Source: Mycobacterium sp.
GTDB taxonomy: Bacteria > Actinomycetota > Actinomycetes > Mycobacteriales > Mycobacteriaceae
NCBI GenBank assembly: GCA_011620645.1
Contig: WOYS01000077.1
Location: forward strand, 1 to 47,321
Direction: 5' to 3'
Length of the DNA: 47,321 nt
Part shown: positions 6,988 through 15,663 of the stretch, in pieces
How the letters are laid out: the number at the start of each line of letters is the position of its first letter
How positions within the stretch are numbered: the first letter of the stretch is position 1
Notes under the pieces: generated by a model
Databases searched by the model: none
Told to the model about the DNA's origin: nothing
The model's input: the letters and a program-made list of their open reading frames with translations, nothing else
Position numbers and translations under genes: made by a program

Positions 6988-7404
6988 ATGATGGTGAAAC
7001 TGACTAAGATAACGCCCCTATTGTTCGCTGGCGCCGCGGGAGCGGCGATCGCGTTCTCACCGGTCGCCGGAGCAGAGCCCGCGCCGCCGCCGTGCTGGAA
7101 CGCCGACGGCACCCCGTGCGCCAGTATCGGCACCGCCGGCCCTGGTGGTGCCAGTGGTGCGATCCCCGGTGGTCCCGGTGGTGAAGCCGGCCCCGGTGGT
7201 GCCAGCGGTGTGATCCCCGGTGGTCCGGGTGGTAGCGCCGGCCCCGAAGGTGCGACCGGCTCGATTCCGGGTGGCCCCGCAGGTACGGCCGGACCCGGTG
7301 GCGCCAGTGGCGGGATCCCCGGCGGACCGGTTGGTAGCGCGGGCCCCGGTGGCGCCAGTGGCTGCATCCCCGGTGTCGGGTGCGCCACCATCCCCGCCCC
7401 GTAG
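6988..7404 (+). CDS. Secreted Gly/Pro/Ala-rich repeat protein
   Basis: A 138-residue protein. Residues 1-30 form a signal peptide (MMVKLTKI start, hydrophobic LLFAGAAGAAIAF, likely cleavage after VAGA). The mature protein begins with a short Cys-containing stretch (PPPCWNADGTPCAS) and then consists of five copies of a 17-residue unit, AGPGGASGxIPGGPxGx, the last truncated. It ends SGCIPGVGCATIPAP. Four cysteines, two before and two after the repeats, could form disulphides that clamp the repeat block. Two adjacent ATGs (6988 and 6991) could serve as start. It is not a canonical collagen Gly-X-Y repeat, nor a PE_PGRS protein since the PE domain is missing. Cell-wall or extracellular location is likely; the function is unknown. 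Confidence 0.7.
   Translation: MMVKLTKITPLLFAGAAGAAIAFSPVAGAEPAPPPCWNADGTPCASIGTAGPGGASGAIPGGPGGEAGPGGASGVIPGGPGGSAGPEGATGSIPGGPAGTAGPGGASGGIPGGPVGSAGPGGASGCIPGVGCATIPAP
7132..7380 (+). repeat. In-frame 51-bp tandem repeats
   Basis: Five consecutive units begin at 7132, 7183, 7234, 7285 and 7336 and encode the 17-residue repeat of the secreted protein. Units 1, 2 and 4 are very similar at DNA level, so the copy number could vary by recombination or slippage without a frameshift. Confidence 0.85.
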
Positions 7405-7419
7405 CGGATAGTCCACGCT

Positions 7420-7481
7420 CCCGAGACTTACGAAATGGTTGTTCCCGGTGCCCAGGGGGCAACCATTTCGTGCAACTCGGG
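7420..7481. terminator. Bidirectional hairpin terminator
   Basis: A perfect 12-bp stem, ACGAAATGGTTG (7430-7441) with CAACCATTTCGT (7460-7471), has an 18-nt loop. It is extended below by CCCGAG/CTCGGG (7420-7425 and 7476-7481) across a 4-nt internal loop. It lies between the 3' ends of the repeat-protein gene and pgi, so it probably ends both transcripts. No clear T-run follows. Confidence 0.65.
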
Positions 7482-7501
7482 GATAGGCGCACTGCCCTGT
7501 T

Positions 7502-9151
7502 TCAGGCTGAGCGGCCGCGTTCGGTTCGGTACTTGCGCACCAACGCATCGGTGGAGGTGTCGGACTGCTCGCCCGGTGACGCGTCGGCGGTGAGCACCGG
7601 CAGCAGGGCCTTGGCCTGGGTCTTGCCCAGCTCCACGCCCCACTGATCGAACGGGTCGATACCCCAGATGACACCCTCGGTGAAGACCTGGTGCTCGTAG
7701 AGCGCGATCAGCTGGCCCACCACGGACGGCGTGAGTTTGGTCGCCAGGATCGATGTGGTCGGCCGGTTGCCCGGCATCACCTTGTGCGGGACGACCTCGG
7801 CGGGCGTGCCTTCACCCGCGATCTCCTCGGCGGTCTTGCCGAACGCCAACACTTGGGTCTGGGCGAAGAAGTTGCTCATCAACAGGTCGTGCATGCTGCC
7901 GGTCCCGTCGGCGGTCGGCAGGTCGTCGGTGGGCTGGGAGAACCCGATGAAATCGGCGGGGATCAGCCGGGTGCCCTGGTGCAGCAACTGGTAGAACGCG
8001 TGCTGGCCGTTGGTTCCCGGCTCGCCCCAATAGATTTCGCCGGTACCGGTGGTCACGGGTGAGCCGTCGGCGCGAACCGATTTGCCGTTGGACTCCATCG
8101 TCAGCTGCTGCAGGTACGCCGCGAACCGGGACAGATCGTTGGAGTAGGGCAGCACCGCGCGGGACTGCGCATCGAAGAAATTGTTGTACCAGAGGCCGAT
8201 CAGGCCCAGCAGGGCCGGCGCGTTCTCGGCCAGCGGTGCGGTGCGGAAATGCTCGTCGATCAGGTGGAACCCGGCCAGGAACTCCGCGAAACGCTCCTTG
8301 CCGATGACGGCCATCACGCTCAGGCCGATGGCGCTGTCCACCGAGTAGCGCCCGCCGACCCAGTCCCAGAAGCCGAACATGTTGTCGGTGTTGATGCCGA
8401 ACTCGTCGACCAGACGTTTGTTGGTCGAGACCGCGACGAAATGCTTGGACACCGCCGCGTCACCGAGCGCATCGGTGAGCCAGCGCCGTGCCGCGGTGGC
8501 GTTGGTCAGCGTCTCCAGCGTGGTGAACGTCTTGGACGCGATGACGAAAAGCGTTGTCGCAGGGTCGAGCCCGTCGAGCTTCGCGACCAGATCCGCCGGG
8601 TCGACATTCGACACGAACCGTGCCGAGATACCGGCGTCTGCGTAGTGGCGCAGCGCGTCGTACACCATGACGGGTCCCAGATCCGACCCGCCGATACCGA
8701 TGTTGACGACGGTCCGGATGCGTTGCCCGGTCGCGCCGGACCACTGGCCGGAACGCAATCGGTCGGTGAAGCCGCCCATCGCGTCGAGCACCTCGTGCAC
8801 ATCGGCTACCACGTTCTGGCCGTCGACGGTCAGCGATGCGTCGCGCGGCAGTCGCAGCGCGGTATGCAGCACCGCGCGGTCCTCCGAGGTGTTGATGTGT
8901 TCGCCGGCGTACATGGCGTCGCGGCGGCCTTCCAGGTCGGCAGCCTCGGCCAGATCGACCAGCAGTTGCAGGGTTTCGCGTGTCACCCGGTGCTTGCTGT
9001 AGTCGATGTAGAGGTCGCCGACGCCGAGCGTGAGCTCGGTGCCACGCGCGGGATCCTCGGCGAAGATCTCCCGAAGATTCCTCGACGCGACCGCATCGTG
9101 ATGCCGTTGCAGCGAATGCCATGCGGCGGTAGCGGTGATGTCAGCACTCAT
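7502..9151 (-). CDS. pgi: Glucose-6-phosphate isomerase
   Basis: A 549-residue cytoplasmic enzyme interconverting glucose-6-phosphate and fructose-6-phosphate in glycolysis and gluconeogenesis. Family blocks are clear: [13 protein letters not shown] near residue 150, [45 protein letters not shown] near 270, [19 protein letters not shown] near 390, and the C-terminal DQWGVELGK. Length matches Rv0946c (553). It is convergent with the repeat-protein gene and divergent, by 51 bp, from the aldehyde dehydrogenase gene. Confidence 0.96.
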   Translation of the reverse strand: MSADITATAAWHSLQRHHDAVASRNLREIFAEDPARGTELTLGVGDLYIDYSKHRVTRETLQLLVDLAEAADLEGRRDAMYAGEHINTSEDRAVLHTALRLPRDASLTVDGQNVVADVHEVLDAMGGFTDRLRSGQWSGATGQRIRTVVNIGIGGSDLGPVMVYDALRHYADAGISARFVSNVDPADLVAKLDGLDPATTLFVIASKTFTTLETLTNATAARRWLTDALGDAAVSKHFVAVSTNKRLVDEFGINTDNMFGFWDWVGGRYSVDSAIGLSVMAVIGKERFAEFLAGFHLIDEHFRTAPLAENAPALLGLIGLWYNNFFDAQSRAVLPYSNDLSRFAAYLQQLTMESNGKSVRADGSPVTTGTGEIYWGEPGTNGQHAFYQLLHQGTRLIPADFIGFSQPTDDLPTADGTGSMHDLLMSNFFAQTQVLAFGKTAEEIAGEGTPAEVVPHKVMPGNRPTTSILATKLTPSVVGQLIALYEHQVFTEGVIWGIDPFDQWGVELGKTQAKALLPVLTADASPGEQSDTSTDALVRKYRTERGRSA

Positions 9152-9202
9152 TCTGCTGACCTTAGTGTGGTACGCGGATCAAGGGGTGTACATGATGGAT
9201 GT

Positions 9203-10663
9203 ATGCGCATTGAAGATCTGATTTCATCCGTGCCCACCGGACTGTGGATCGGCGGTGAAGAGCGGGCAGGCTCGTCCACATTCGACGTCCTGAATCCCGC
9301 GACCGGCGAGGTGCTGGTTGCCGTCGCCGACGCCACCCCCGAGGACGGTATCGCCGCACTGGACGCCGCCGCTTCCGTGCAGGCCGACTGGGCCGCCACT
9401 CCCGCCCGCGATCGCGGTGAGATCCTGCGCGCGGTGTTCGAAACACTCACCGCGCGAAGCGAAGACCTCGCCGCCCTGATGACCCTCGAGATGGGCAAGG
9501 TGATTGCCGAGAGCCGCGGAGAGGTCAAATACGGTGCGGAGTTCTTCCGCTGGTTCGCCGAGGAGGCGGTGCGCATCGGCGGCCGCTACACCCCGGCGCC
9601 GGCAGGCACCGGCCGCATCCTGGTCACCAAGATGCCGGTGGGCCCCTGCTACGCCATCACACCGTGGAACTTCCCACTTGCCATGGGCACCCGCAAGATC
9701 GGGCCGGCGCTGGCCGCCGGCTGCACCATGCTGGTCAAACCCGCGCAGGAAACCCCGTTGACCATGCTGCTGCTGGCCAAGCTCATCGACGAGGCCGGCC
9801 TGCCCAAGGGTGTGCTGTCGGTGCTGCCGACCACCAAGCCCGGCGACCTGACCACCGCACTCATCGACGACGGACGACTGCGCAAGCTGACGTTCACCGG
9901 GTCCACCGGCGTGGGCAAGGCACTGGTGAGGCAGTCATCGGACAAACTGCTGCGCACCTCGATGGAACTGGGCGGCAACGCCCCGTTCGTGGTGTTCGAC
10001 GATGCCGATATCGACGCCGCGGTGGACGGTGCGATCCTGGCCAAGATGCGCAACGGCGGCGAGGCGTGCACCGCGGCCAACCGCTTCCATGTGGCCAATG
10101 CGGTGCGCGAGGAGTTCACCGACAAGCTCGTCAAGCGGATGAGCGAGTTCACACTCGGAGACGGACTGGACGATTCCTCGACGCTGGGCCCGCTGATCTC
10201 GGCCAAGCAGCTGGGCATCGTCGCGGATCTGGTGTCCGACGCGGTGGCGCGCGGCGCCGAGGTGGCCGTCGGCGGGGTGGCTCCCGGCGGTGCCGGGCAC
10301 TTCTATCCGGCGACGGTGCTGGCCGGTGTCCCGGCCGATGCCCGCATCCTCAAGGAGGAGGTGTTCGGGCCGGTGGCTCCGATCATCGGGTTCGACACCG
10401 AGGAGGAGGGCGTCGCCGCGGCCAACGACACCGAGTACGGCCTGGCGTCCTACATCTTCACGCAGTCACTGGACCGGGCGCTGCGGGTGGCCGAGTCCAT
10501 CGAGGCGGGCATGGTCGGGGTGAACCGTGGCGTGATCTCGGATGCGGCGGCACCGTTCGGCGGTGTCAAGCAGTCCGGGTTCGGCCGGGAGGGCGGATCC
10601 GAAGGCATCGAGGAGTATTTGGAGACCAAGTACATCGCCTTCACGCCCCAGTCAGTGGCCTGA
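9203..10663 (+). CDS. gabD: NAD(P)-dependent succinate-semialdehyde dehydrogenase
   Basis: A 486-residue aldehyde dehydrogenase. Visible are the cofactor-region PWNFPLAMGTRKIGPALAAG, the FTGSTGVGKAL Rossmann loop, the general base Glu in MELGGNAPFVVF, and the catalytic Cys289 in NGGEACTAANRF. The C-terminal PFGGVKQSGFGREGG matches SSADH/GabD. The expected reaction is succinate semialdehyde to succinate, feeding the TCA cycle; other aldehydes are possible. The ATG at 9203 fits the usual length, although the frame is open far upstream on this strand opposite pgi. The M. tuberculosis syntenic spot between pgi and chorismate mutase has no such gene, so this is a lineage-specific gene at this locus. 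Confidence 0.88.
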   Translation: MRIEDLISSVPTGLWIGGEERAGSSTFDVLNPATGEVLVAVADATPEDGIAALDAAASVQADWAATPARDRGEILRAVFETLTARSEDLAALMTLEMGKVIAESRGEVKYGAEFFRWFAEEAVRIGGRYTPAPAGTGRILVTKMPVGPCYAITPWNFPLAMGTRKIGPALAAGCTMLVKPAQETPLTMLLLAKLIDEAGLPKGVLSVLPTTKPGDLTTALIDDGRLRKLTFTGSTGVGKALVRQSSDKLLRTSMELGGNAPFVVFDDADIDAAVDGAILAKMRNGGEACTAANRFHVANAVREEFTDKLVKRMSEFTLGDGLDDSSTLGPLISAKQLGIVADLVSDAVARGAEVAVGGVAPGGAGHFYPATVLAGVPADARILKEEVFGPVAPIIGFDTEEEGVAAANDTEYGLASYIFTQSLDRALRVAESIEAGMVGVNRGVISDAAAPFGGVKQSGFGREGGSEGIEEYLETKYIAFTPQSVA

Positions 10664-10674
10664 CCGGCTGTGCC

Positions 10675-10932
10675 CTAATGGCCGAGGCGGCCGCGGCCCA
10701 GGCGGAGCAGCAGCATCGCGAGGTCTTTACCGTCGGGGCCCAGCTCGCTGTAGCGCTCGATGACCTTCATCTCGCGGCTGTGCACCAGCCGGGTACCGCC
10801 GGACGCCATCCGGGTCTTGCCGATGATTCGGGACACCTCGGTGCGGCGCTTGACGGCGGCCAGAATCGCGGCGTCCAGCGAATCGATCTCCAGGCGGAGG
10901 TCATCGATGTTCTCAGCGGACTCGGGAAGCAC
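10675..10932 (-). CDS. Chorismate mutase (AroQ-delta, Rv0948c-like)
   Basis: An 85-residue all-helical chorismate mutase of the intracellular mycobacterial type, converting chorismate to prephenate for Phe/Tyr synthesis. The core reads IDDLRLEIDSLDAAILA, then VKRRTEVSRIIGKTR, MASGGTRLVHSREMKVIERY and the conserved C-terminus LLLRLGRGRLGH, which follow the M. tuberculosis enzyme (MtCM) closely. MtCM has low activity alone and is activated by binding DAHP synthase through this C-terminal region. The GTG at 10932 was chosen; a TTG at 10968 would add 12 residues without family support. It is convergent with gabD, 11 bp apart, and divergent from uvrD1. Confidence 0.88.
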   Translation of the reverse strand: MLPESAENIDDLRLEIDSLDAAILAAVKRRTEVSRIIGKTRMASGGTRLVHSREMKVIERYSELGPDGKDLAMLLLRLGRGRLGH

Positions 10933-11025
10933 GTTCCGAGTGTGCCACCCGACGCAGATTCGGTGCAAAGCTGGGCCGAGGCGACGACGGTGATGTCACC
11001 GTTCAGCGGTAGATTCGAGACCGAA

Positions 11026-13353
11026 ATGACATCTCTTTCGCACGCACCCTCGCACGGCTCCGAAACCGACCAGCTACTGGACGGGCTCAACCCTCAGCAG
11101 CGCCAGGCCGTCCTGCACGAGGGATCCCCGCTGCTCATCGTGGCCGGCGCGGGATCGGGCAAGACCGCGGTCCTCACCCGGCGCATCGCCTACCTGCTGG
11201 CTGCCCGCGATGTCGGCGTCGGCCAGGTGCTGGCCATCACGTTCACCAACAAGGCCGCCGCCGAGATGCGCGAGCGCGTCGTGGGGCTCATCGGACCGCG
11301 TGCCCGCTCGATGTGGGTGTCCACGTTCCATGCCACCTGTGTGCGCATCCTGCGCAATCAGGCCTCGCTGCTGCCCGGATTGAAATCCAATTTCTCCATC
11401 TACGACGCCGACGACTCGCGGCGCCTGCTGATGATGATCGCCAAGGACATGGGCCTGGACACCAAGCGGTACACGCCGCGGTTACTGGCCAACAGCATCT
11501 CGAACCTCAAGAACGAGCTGATCGATCCGGACCGCGCCCGCTCGGATCTCAGCGAGACCGCCGACGACCTGTCCAAGACGGTCGTCTCGGTGTTCGGCGA
11601 ATACCAGCGGCGGCTGCGGGCGGCCAACGCGCTGGACTTCGACGATCTCATCGGCGAGACAGTCGCTGTGCTGCAAGCCTTTCCGCAGATCGCCCAGTAC
11701 TACCGGCGGCGCTTCCGGCACATCCTGGTCGACGAGTATCAGGACACCAACCATGCGCAGTACATGTTGGTACGTGAACTCGTGGGGCTCGAGACACACC
11801 CTGAGGATCCTGCCGGCGTCCCCGCCTCCGAGCTGTGCGTGGTGGGCGATGCCGACCAGTCCATCTACGCGTTCCGTGGCGCCACCATTCGCAACATCGA
11901 GGATTTCGAACGCGACTATCCGAACGCGACAACGATTCTGCTGGAACAGAATTACCGTTCCACGCAGACCATTCTCAATGCCGCCAACGCCGTCATATCC
12001 CGTAACGCGGGCCGCCGGGAGAAGCGGCTGTGGACCGATTCCGGTGAGGGTGAGCTGATCGTCGGCTACGTGGCCGACAACGAGCACGACGAGGCGCGGT
12101 TCGTCGCAGAGGAGATCGACTCCCTGGCCGACCGCAAAGAGATCTCGTATAACGACGTCGCAGTCTTCTATCGCACCAACAACTCGTCGCGCGCGCTGGA
12201 AGAAGTGTTCATCCGGGCGGGCATCCCGTACAAGGTCGTCGGCGGGGTGCGGTTCTACGAGCGCAAGGAGATTCGCGATATCGTCGCCTACCTTCGGGTG
12301 CTGGACAACCCGGGTGACGCGGTGAGCATGCGGCGAATCCTCAACACCCCGCGCCGAGGCATCGGCGACCGCGCCGAAGCCTGTGTGGCGGTCTACGCGG
12401 AGAACAGCGGTGCGTCCTTCAACGACGCGCTGCAGGCCGCCGCCGAAGGCCGGGTGCCGATGCTCAACATCCGCTCGGAGAAGGCGATCGCCTCGTTTGT
12501 ACAACTGCTCGACGGGCTGCGGGGCGCACGGGACGGCGAACTCGGCGATCTGGTCGAGGCGGTGCTGGACCGCACCGGTTACCGGCGCGAACTGGAAACC
12601 TCCAGTGACCCGCAGGATCTGGCCCGGTTGGACAACCTGAACGAACTCGTCAGCGTCGCACACGAATTCAGCATCGACCAGGCCAACGCCCAGGCCCTTC
12701 GCGAGGAAGAAGATCAGGTCGACGAGGACGTGCCCGACACCGGCGTGCTGGCCCAGTTCCTGGAGCGGGTGTCCCTGGTGGCCGACGCCGACGGCATCCC
12801 CGAGCCCGATTCGGGCGTCGTCACGATGATGACGCTGCACACCGCGAAGGGTCTGGAATTCCCAGTCGTTTTCGTGACCGGCTGGGAAGACGGCATGTTC
12901 CCGCACATGCGGGCTCTGGGCGACCCGACCGAACTGTCCGAGGAACGTCGGCTGGCCTATGTGGGCATCACCCGGGCCCGGCAGCGACTGTATCTGAGCC
13001 GCGCAAAGGTGCGCTCATCCTGGGGGCAACCGATGCTCAACCCGGAATCACGCTTCCTGCGCGAGATTCCGGAGGACCTGATCAATTGGCGTCGGGCCGA
13101 GGCGCCGCAGGCCACGCTGAGTGCTCCGCGGGTCGGGCGGTTCGCCGAGAACGCGCGGCCGGCGCCGACGAAGGCGCGCAACCGGACATTGATCACGCTG
13201 GAACCGGGAGACCGGGTCAACCACGACAAGTACGGCCTGGGCCGCGTCGAAGAGGTCAGCGGCATGGGGGAGTCGGCGATGTCGCTGATCGATTTCGGCA
13301 GTGCGGGCCGGGTCAAGCTGATGCACAATCACGCACCGGTGCAGAAGCTCTAG
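11026..13353 (+). CDS. uvrD1: ATP-dependent DNA helicase UvrD1 (UvrD/PcrA family)
   Basis: A 775-residue superfamily 1A helicase. Motif I is AGAGSGKT (residues 40-47). Motif Ia is ITFTNKAAAEM, motif II DEYQDTNHAQY, motif III VVGDADQSIYAFRGA, motif IV QNYRSTQTIL, motif V TLHTAKGLEFPVVF and motif VI YVGITRARQRLYLS. The C-terminus (LEPGDRVNHDKYGLGRVEEVSG) is the Tudor-like domain that contacts RNA polymerase in UvrD/PcrA. The role is unwinding in nucleotide excision repair and transcription-coupled repair. Cys453 (DRAEACVAVY) corresponds in position to Cys451 of M. tuberculosis UvrD1, reported to form the redox-dependent 2B-2B dimer. The ATG at 11026 fits the family length (771 in M. tuberculosis). 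Confidence 0.95.
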   Translation: MTSLSHAPSHGSETDQLLDGLNPQQRQAVLHEGSPLLIVAGAGSGKTAVLTRRIAYLLAARDVGVGQVLAITFTNKAAAEMRERVVGLIGPRARSMWVSTFHATCVRILRNQASLLPGLKSNFSIYDADDSRRLLMMIAKDMGLDTKRYTPRLLANSISNLKNELIDPDRARSDLSETADDLSKTVVSVFGEYQRRLRAANALDFDDLIGETVAVLQAFPQIAQYYRRRFRHILVDEYQDTNHAQYMLVRELVGLETHPEDPAGVPASELCVVGDADQSIYAFRGATIRNIEDFERDYPNATTILLEQNYRSTQTILNAANAVISRNAGRREKRLWTDSGEGELIVGYVADNEHDEARFVAEEIDSLADRKEISYNDVAVFYRTNNSSRALEEVFIRAGIPYKVVGGVRFYERKEIRDIVAYLRVLDNPGDAVSMRRILNTPRRGIGDRAEACVAVYAENSGASFNDALQAAAEGRVPMLNIRSEKAIASFVQLLDGLRGARDGELGDLVEAVLDRTGYRRELETSSDPQDLARLDNLNELVSVAHEFSIDQANAQALREEEDQVDEDVPDTGVLAQFLERVSLVADADGIPEPDSGVVTMMTLHTAKGLEFPVVFVTGWEDGMFPHMRALGDPTELSEERRLAYVGITRARQRLYLSRAKVRSSWGQPMLNPESRFLREIPEDLINWRRAEAPQATLSAPRVGRFAENARPAPTKARNRTLITLEPGDRVNHDKYGLGRVEEVSGMGESAMSLIDFGSAGRVKLMHNHAPVQKL

Positions 13354-13418
13354 CCGGTCTGTTCGCGTTCGGCCGCGCCTCAACTAGGGACCAAAGACCA
13401 TGTCGGGGCGGTTCTGAG

Positions 13419-13437
13419 GATGGTTAGCCTTACCATT
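13419..13437. promoter_or_regulatory. Putative IdeR/DtxR iron box upstream of feoA
   Basis: Position 13422-13434 reads GGTTAGCCTTACC. Its complement GGTAAGGCTAACC differs at one base from the central 13 bp of the IdeR consensus (GGTTAGGCTAACC). The outer bases are poorly matched. It lies 35-50 bp upstream of feoA, where binding of Fe-IdeR would repress. Placement before ferrous iron uptake genes strengthens the call. Confidence 0.7.
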
Positions 13438-13468
13438 ATCTGGAACGGATCTATCGGAAGGCGGGGCC

Positions 13469-13723
13469 ATGCAGCCGTTATCTGCTCAATCTCTGCTGCC
13501 CGAGGTGCCTGTCGGCCGTTTCGCGACCATCCTCGGGATCTCGGACGCTGCACCCGAGCATGTGGCACTTAGGTTGCGCCATTTGGGTTTTCGCGCCGGA
13601 AACAACGTCCAGACGATCCGCGTCGCACCGCTGGGTGATCCCACCGTGTACCGCCTGCTCGGCTACGAGATGTGTCTTCGCCGGCACGAAGCCCGCCATA
13701 TCGCGGTCGAGATGATGCCATGA
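13469..13723 (+). CDS. feoA: Ferrous iron transport protein FeoA
   Basis: An 84-residue SH3-like protein of the FeoA family, the small cytoplasmic partner of FeoB. Family features are EHVALRLRHLGFRAGNNVQTIRVAPLGDP..YRLLGYEMCLRRHEA..I: the LGF...G..V pattern, the APLGDP turn and the closing LRR/I strand. The stop overlaps the feoB start as ATGA (13720-13723), indicating translational coupling. It is first in a feoA-feoB-nfu operon that lies between uvrD1 and the M23 peptidase gene, where M. tuberculosis has nothing comparable. Confidence 0.85.
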   Translation: MQPLSAQSLLPEVPVGRFATILGISDAAPEHVALRLRHLGFRAGNNVQTIRVAPLGDPTVYRLLGYEMCLRRHEARHIAVEMMP

Positions 13724-15663
13724 GTGCGCCGGCATGCCATTCCAGCGGAACGATCGAGGCTCCTGACGGCCAACACCGCATTGCCCTGGTGGGCAGCCCC
13801 AACGCCGGTAAGACGAGCGTCTTCAACCAGCTGACGGGTCTGCGTGCCCGCACCGGTAACTACCCCGGCGTCACGGTCACCCGCAGCGTGGGTACCGGTA
13901 AGCACACCTGCCCGCACTGCGGCACGGTGAAGTTCACCCTGGAGGACCTGCCGGGCAGCTACAGCCTGCATCCGGTGAGCCCGGATGAGCAGGTGGTCGC
14001 CGATCTGCTGCACGGGCAGCTGCCTGGGATCGAGGTGCCCGATGCGCTTGCCGTGGTCGTCGATGCCACCGTGCTCGAGCGGTCACTGTCGTTGGTCGCC
14101 CAAGTGTTACGACTGGACCGCCCGACCATGATGATCTTGACCATGAACGACGAACTGGCCAACCGGGGCGGCCGGCTCGATGTCGAACGCTTCGCCACTG
14201 CGCTGGGCATACCCGTCGTCGGTGTGGTCGGCAGCCGAGGAAAGGGCTTCGAACCGCTACGGGAACTGCTTGCCGCGCCCGATGGTTGGCCGCGGGTACC
14301 GATCCCGCCGCCACGCGCGGATGACGAGTTCAACTCGTGGATCGCGTCCGTGCTCACTGCCGCGCAGTACCGGCCACCGGAGTCTGATCGGCGTAGCGGG
14401 AAGATCGACCGCGTGCTGCTCCACCCCCTGTGGGGCACCCTCGCGTTCATCGTGGTGATGTTCGTCATGTTCCAGGCCATCTTCACGGTCGCGGCACCGT
14501 TGCAGGACCTGATCGAACAGTTCTTCGTGTGGCTGGGCGTGGTGGTGATGACCACCATTCCCAACGAGACGGTCGCAGGACTACTGGGCAACGGTGTCAT
14601 CGGTGGCGTCGGCGCCGTCCTGGTTTTTATTCCCCAGATCATGTTGATGTTCCTGCTGATATCGCTGCTCGAGAACATCGGCTATATGGCCCGTGCGGCG
14701 TTCCTCGTGGACCGGATCATGACGACCACCGGACTGGAAGGCCGCGCGTTCGTCGCGATGCTGTCGTCGGTGGCCTGCGCGGTGCCCGGGATCATGGCCA
14801 CGCGCACGCTACCGTCATCGCGGGACCGCATCGCCACCACGATGGCGGCGCCGCTGATGACCTGCTCGGCGCGACTTCCCGTCTACATTCTGCTGATCGC
14901 CCTGCTCGTCGACCCGAATGCCCGTTGGGGACCCATCGGGTTTCAGGGACTGGTGATGTTCGGGCTGTACCTGCTGGGCGGTATCGCAGCGATGACGACG
15001 GCATGGCTCTTCAAGAGAGTCGTCCTGGGCGGTGACATGCTGCCCTTCTACATGGAGCTGCCGCCGTACCGGTTCCCGTCGGCGAAATCGGTCCTGCTGA
15101 GTATGTGGGATTCCGCGGCGGCGTTCCTGTGCAAAGCGGGCACCATCATCCTGGCGACATCGGTCGTGCTGTGGTTTCTGCTCAACCTGCCCCCACGCAC
15201 TGCCGAGATCGCCGGCATGGACGCGACAGCTGCGGCCGCGCATGTCATCGACAATTCATTCGCCGCGGCCATCGGCAAAGTCATCCAGCCGTTCTTCGAT
15301 CCGCTCGGTTTCGACTGGCGCATCTGTGTGGGGTTGATCGGCGCGATGGCGGCCCGCGAGGTGTTCGTCGCGACAGTGGGCCAGATATTCGCTGCCGGGG
15401 ATCCGGAGAGCCCCATGGAAGCGGTCCGCACCGCGGTGTGGACGTCTGGGCCCCAGCAGGGCGAATTGTTGTTCACACCGCCCACGGTCGCGGCACTGCT
15501 GATCTTCTTCGCCTTCGCGCTGTTGTGTATGTCCACCGTGGCCACCATTCGCCGGGAGACCAACTCGTGGCGCTGGCCGATGGCAGCCTGGGTGTACATG
15601 TTCGCGCTGGCCTGGATCGGTGGTGTGGCGGCCCGCTACCTCATGATGTGGGTGACGACATGA
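13720..15663 (+). CDS. feoB: Ferrous iron transporter FeoB, variant NTPase motifs
   Basis: A 647-residue inner-membrane Fe(II) transporter. The N-terminal NTPase domain has G1 GSPNAGKT (25-32), a G2 region TGNYPGVTVTR and G3 DLPG (76-79). G4 reads TMND (141-144) where most FeoB have NxxD. A CPHC pair (64-67) sits in the strand between G2 and G3. The membrane part starts near residue 240 (KIDRVLLHPLWGTLAFIVVM) and has about eight to ten helices, with the two Gate cores IGYMARAAFLVDR ... SVACAVPGIMATR and the later CKAGTIILATSVVLWFL ... VGLIGAMAAREVFVATVGQ. Start and stop overlap feoA and the nfu gene by ATGA. Regulation by iron via IdeR is likely. It is shorter than E. coli FeoB (773). Confidence 0.92.
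   Translation: MSAPACHSSGTIEAPDGQHRIALVGSPNAGKTSVFNQLTGLRARTGNYPGVTVTRSVGTGKHTCPHCGTVKFTLEDLPGSYSLHPVSPDEQVVADLLHGQLPGIEVPDALAVVVDATVLERSLSLVAQVLRLDRPTMMILTMNDELANRGGRLDVERFATALGIPVVGVVGSRGKGFEPLRELLAAPDGWPRVPIPPPRADDEFNSWIASVLTAAQYRPPESDRRSGKIDRVLLHPLWGTLAFIVVMFVMFQAIFTVAAPLQDLIEQFFVWLGVVVMTTIPNETVAGLLGNGVIGGVGAVLVFIPQIMLMFLLISLLENIGYMARAAFLVDRIMTTTGLEGRAFVAMLSSVACAVPGIMATRTLPSSRDRIATTMAAPLMTCSARLPVYILLIALLVDPNARWGPIGFQGLVMFGLYLLGGIAAMTTAWLFKRVVLGGDMLPFYMELPPYRFPSAKSVLLSMWDSAAAFLCKAGTIILATSVVLWFLLNLPPRTAEIAGMDATAAAAHVIDNSFAAAIGKVIQPFFDPLGFDWRICVGLIGAMAAREVFVATVGQIFAAGDPESPMEAVRTAVWTSGPQQGELLFTPPTVAALLIFFAFALLCMSTVATIRRETNSWRWPMAAWVYMFALAWIGGVAARYLMMWVTT

Noticed and set aside
7132-7380. Regularly spaced repeats that could suggest a CRISPR array
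   Set aside because: The 51-bp units have no unique spacers, are in frame and encode a 17-residue protein repeat in a secreted protein.
11482-12906. A 474-codon minus-strand frame opposite uvrD1
   Set aside because: Antisense shadow; no family features, while uvrD1 has all helicase motifs.
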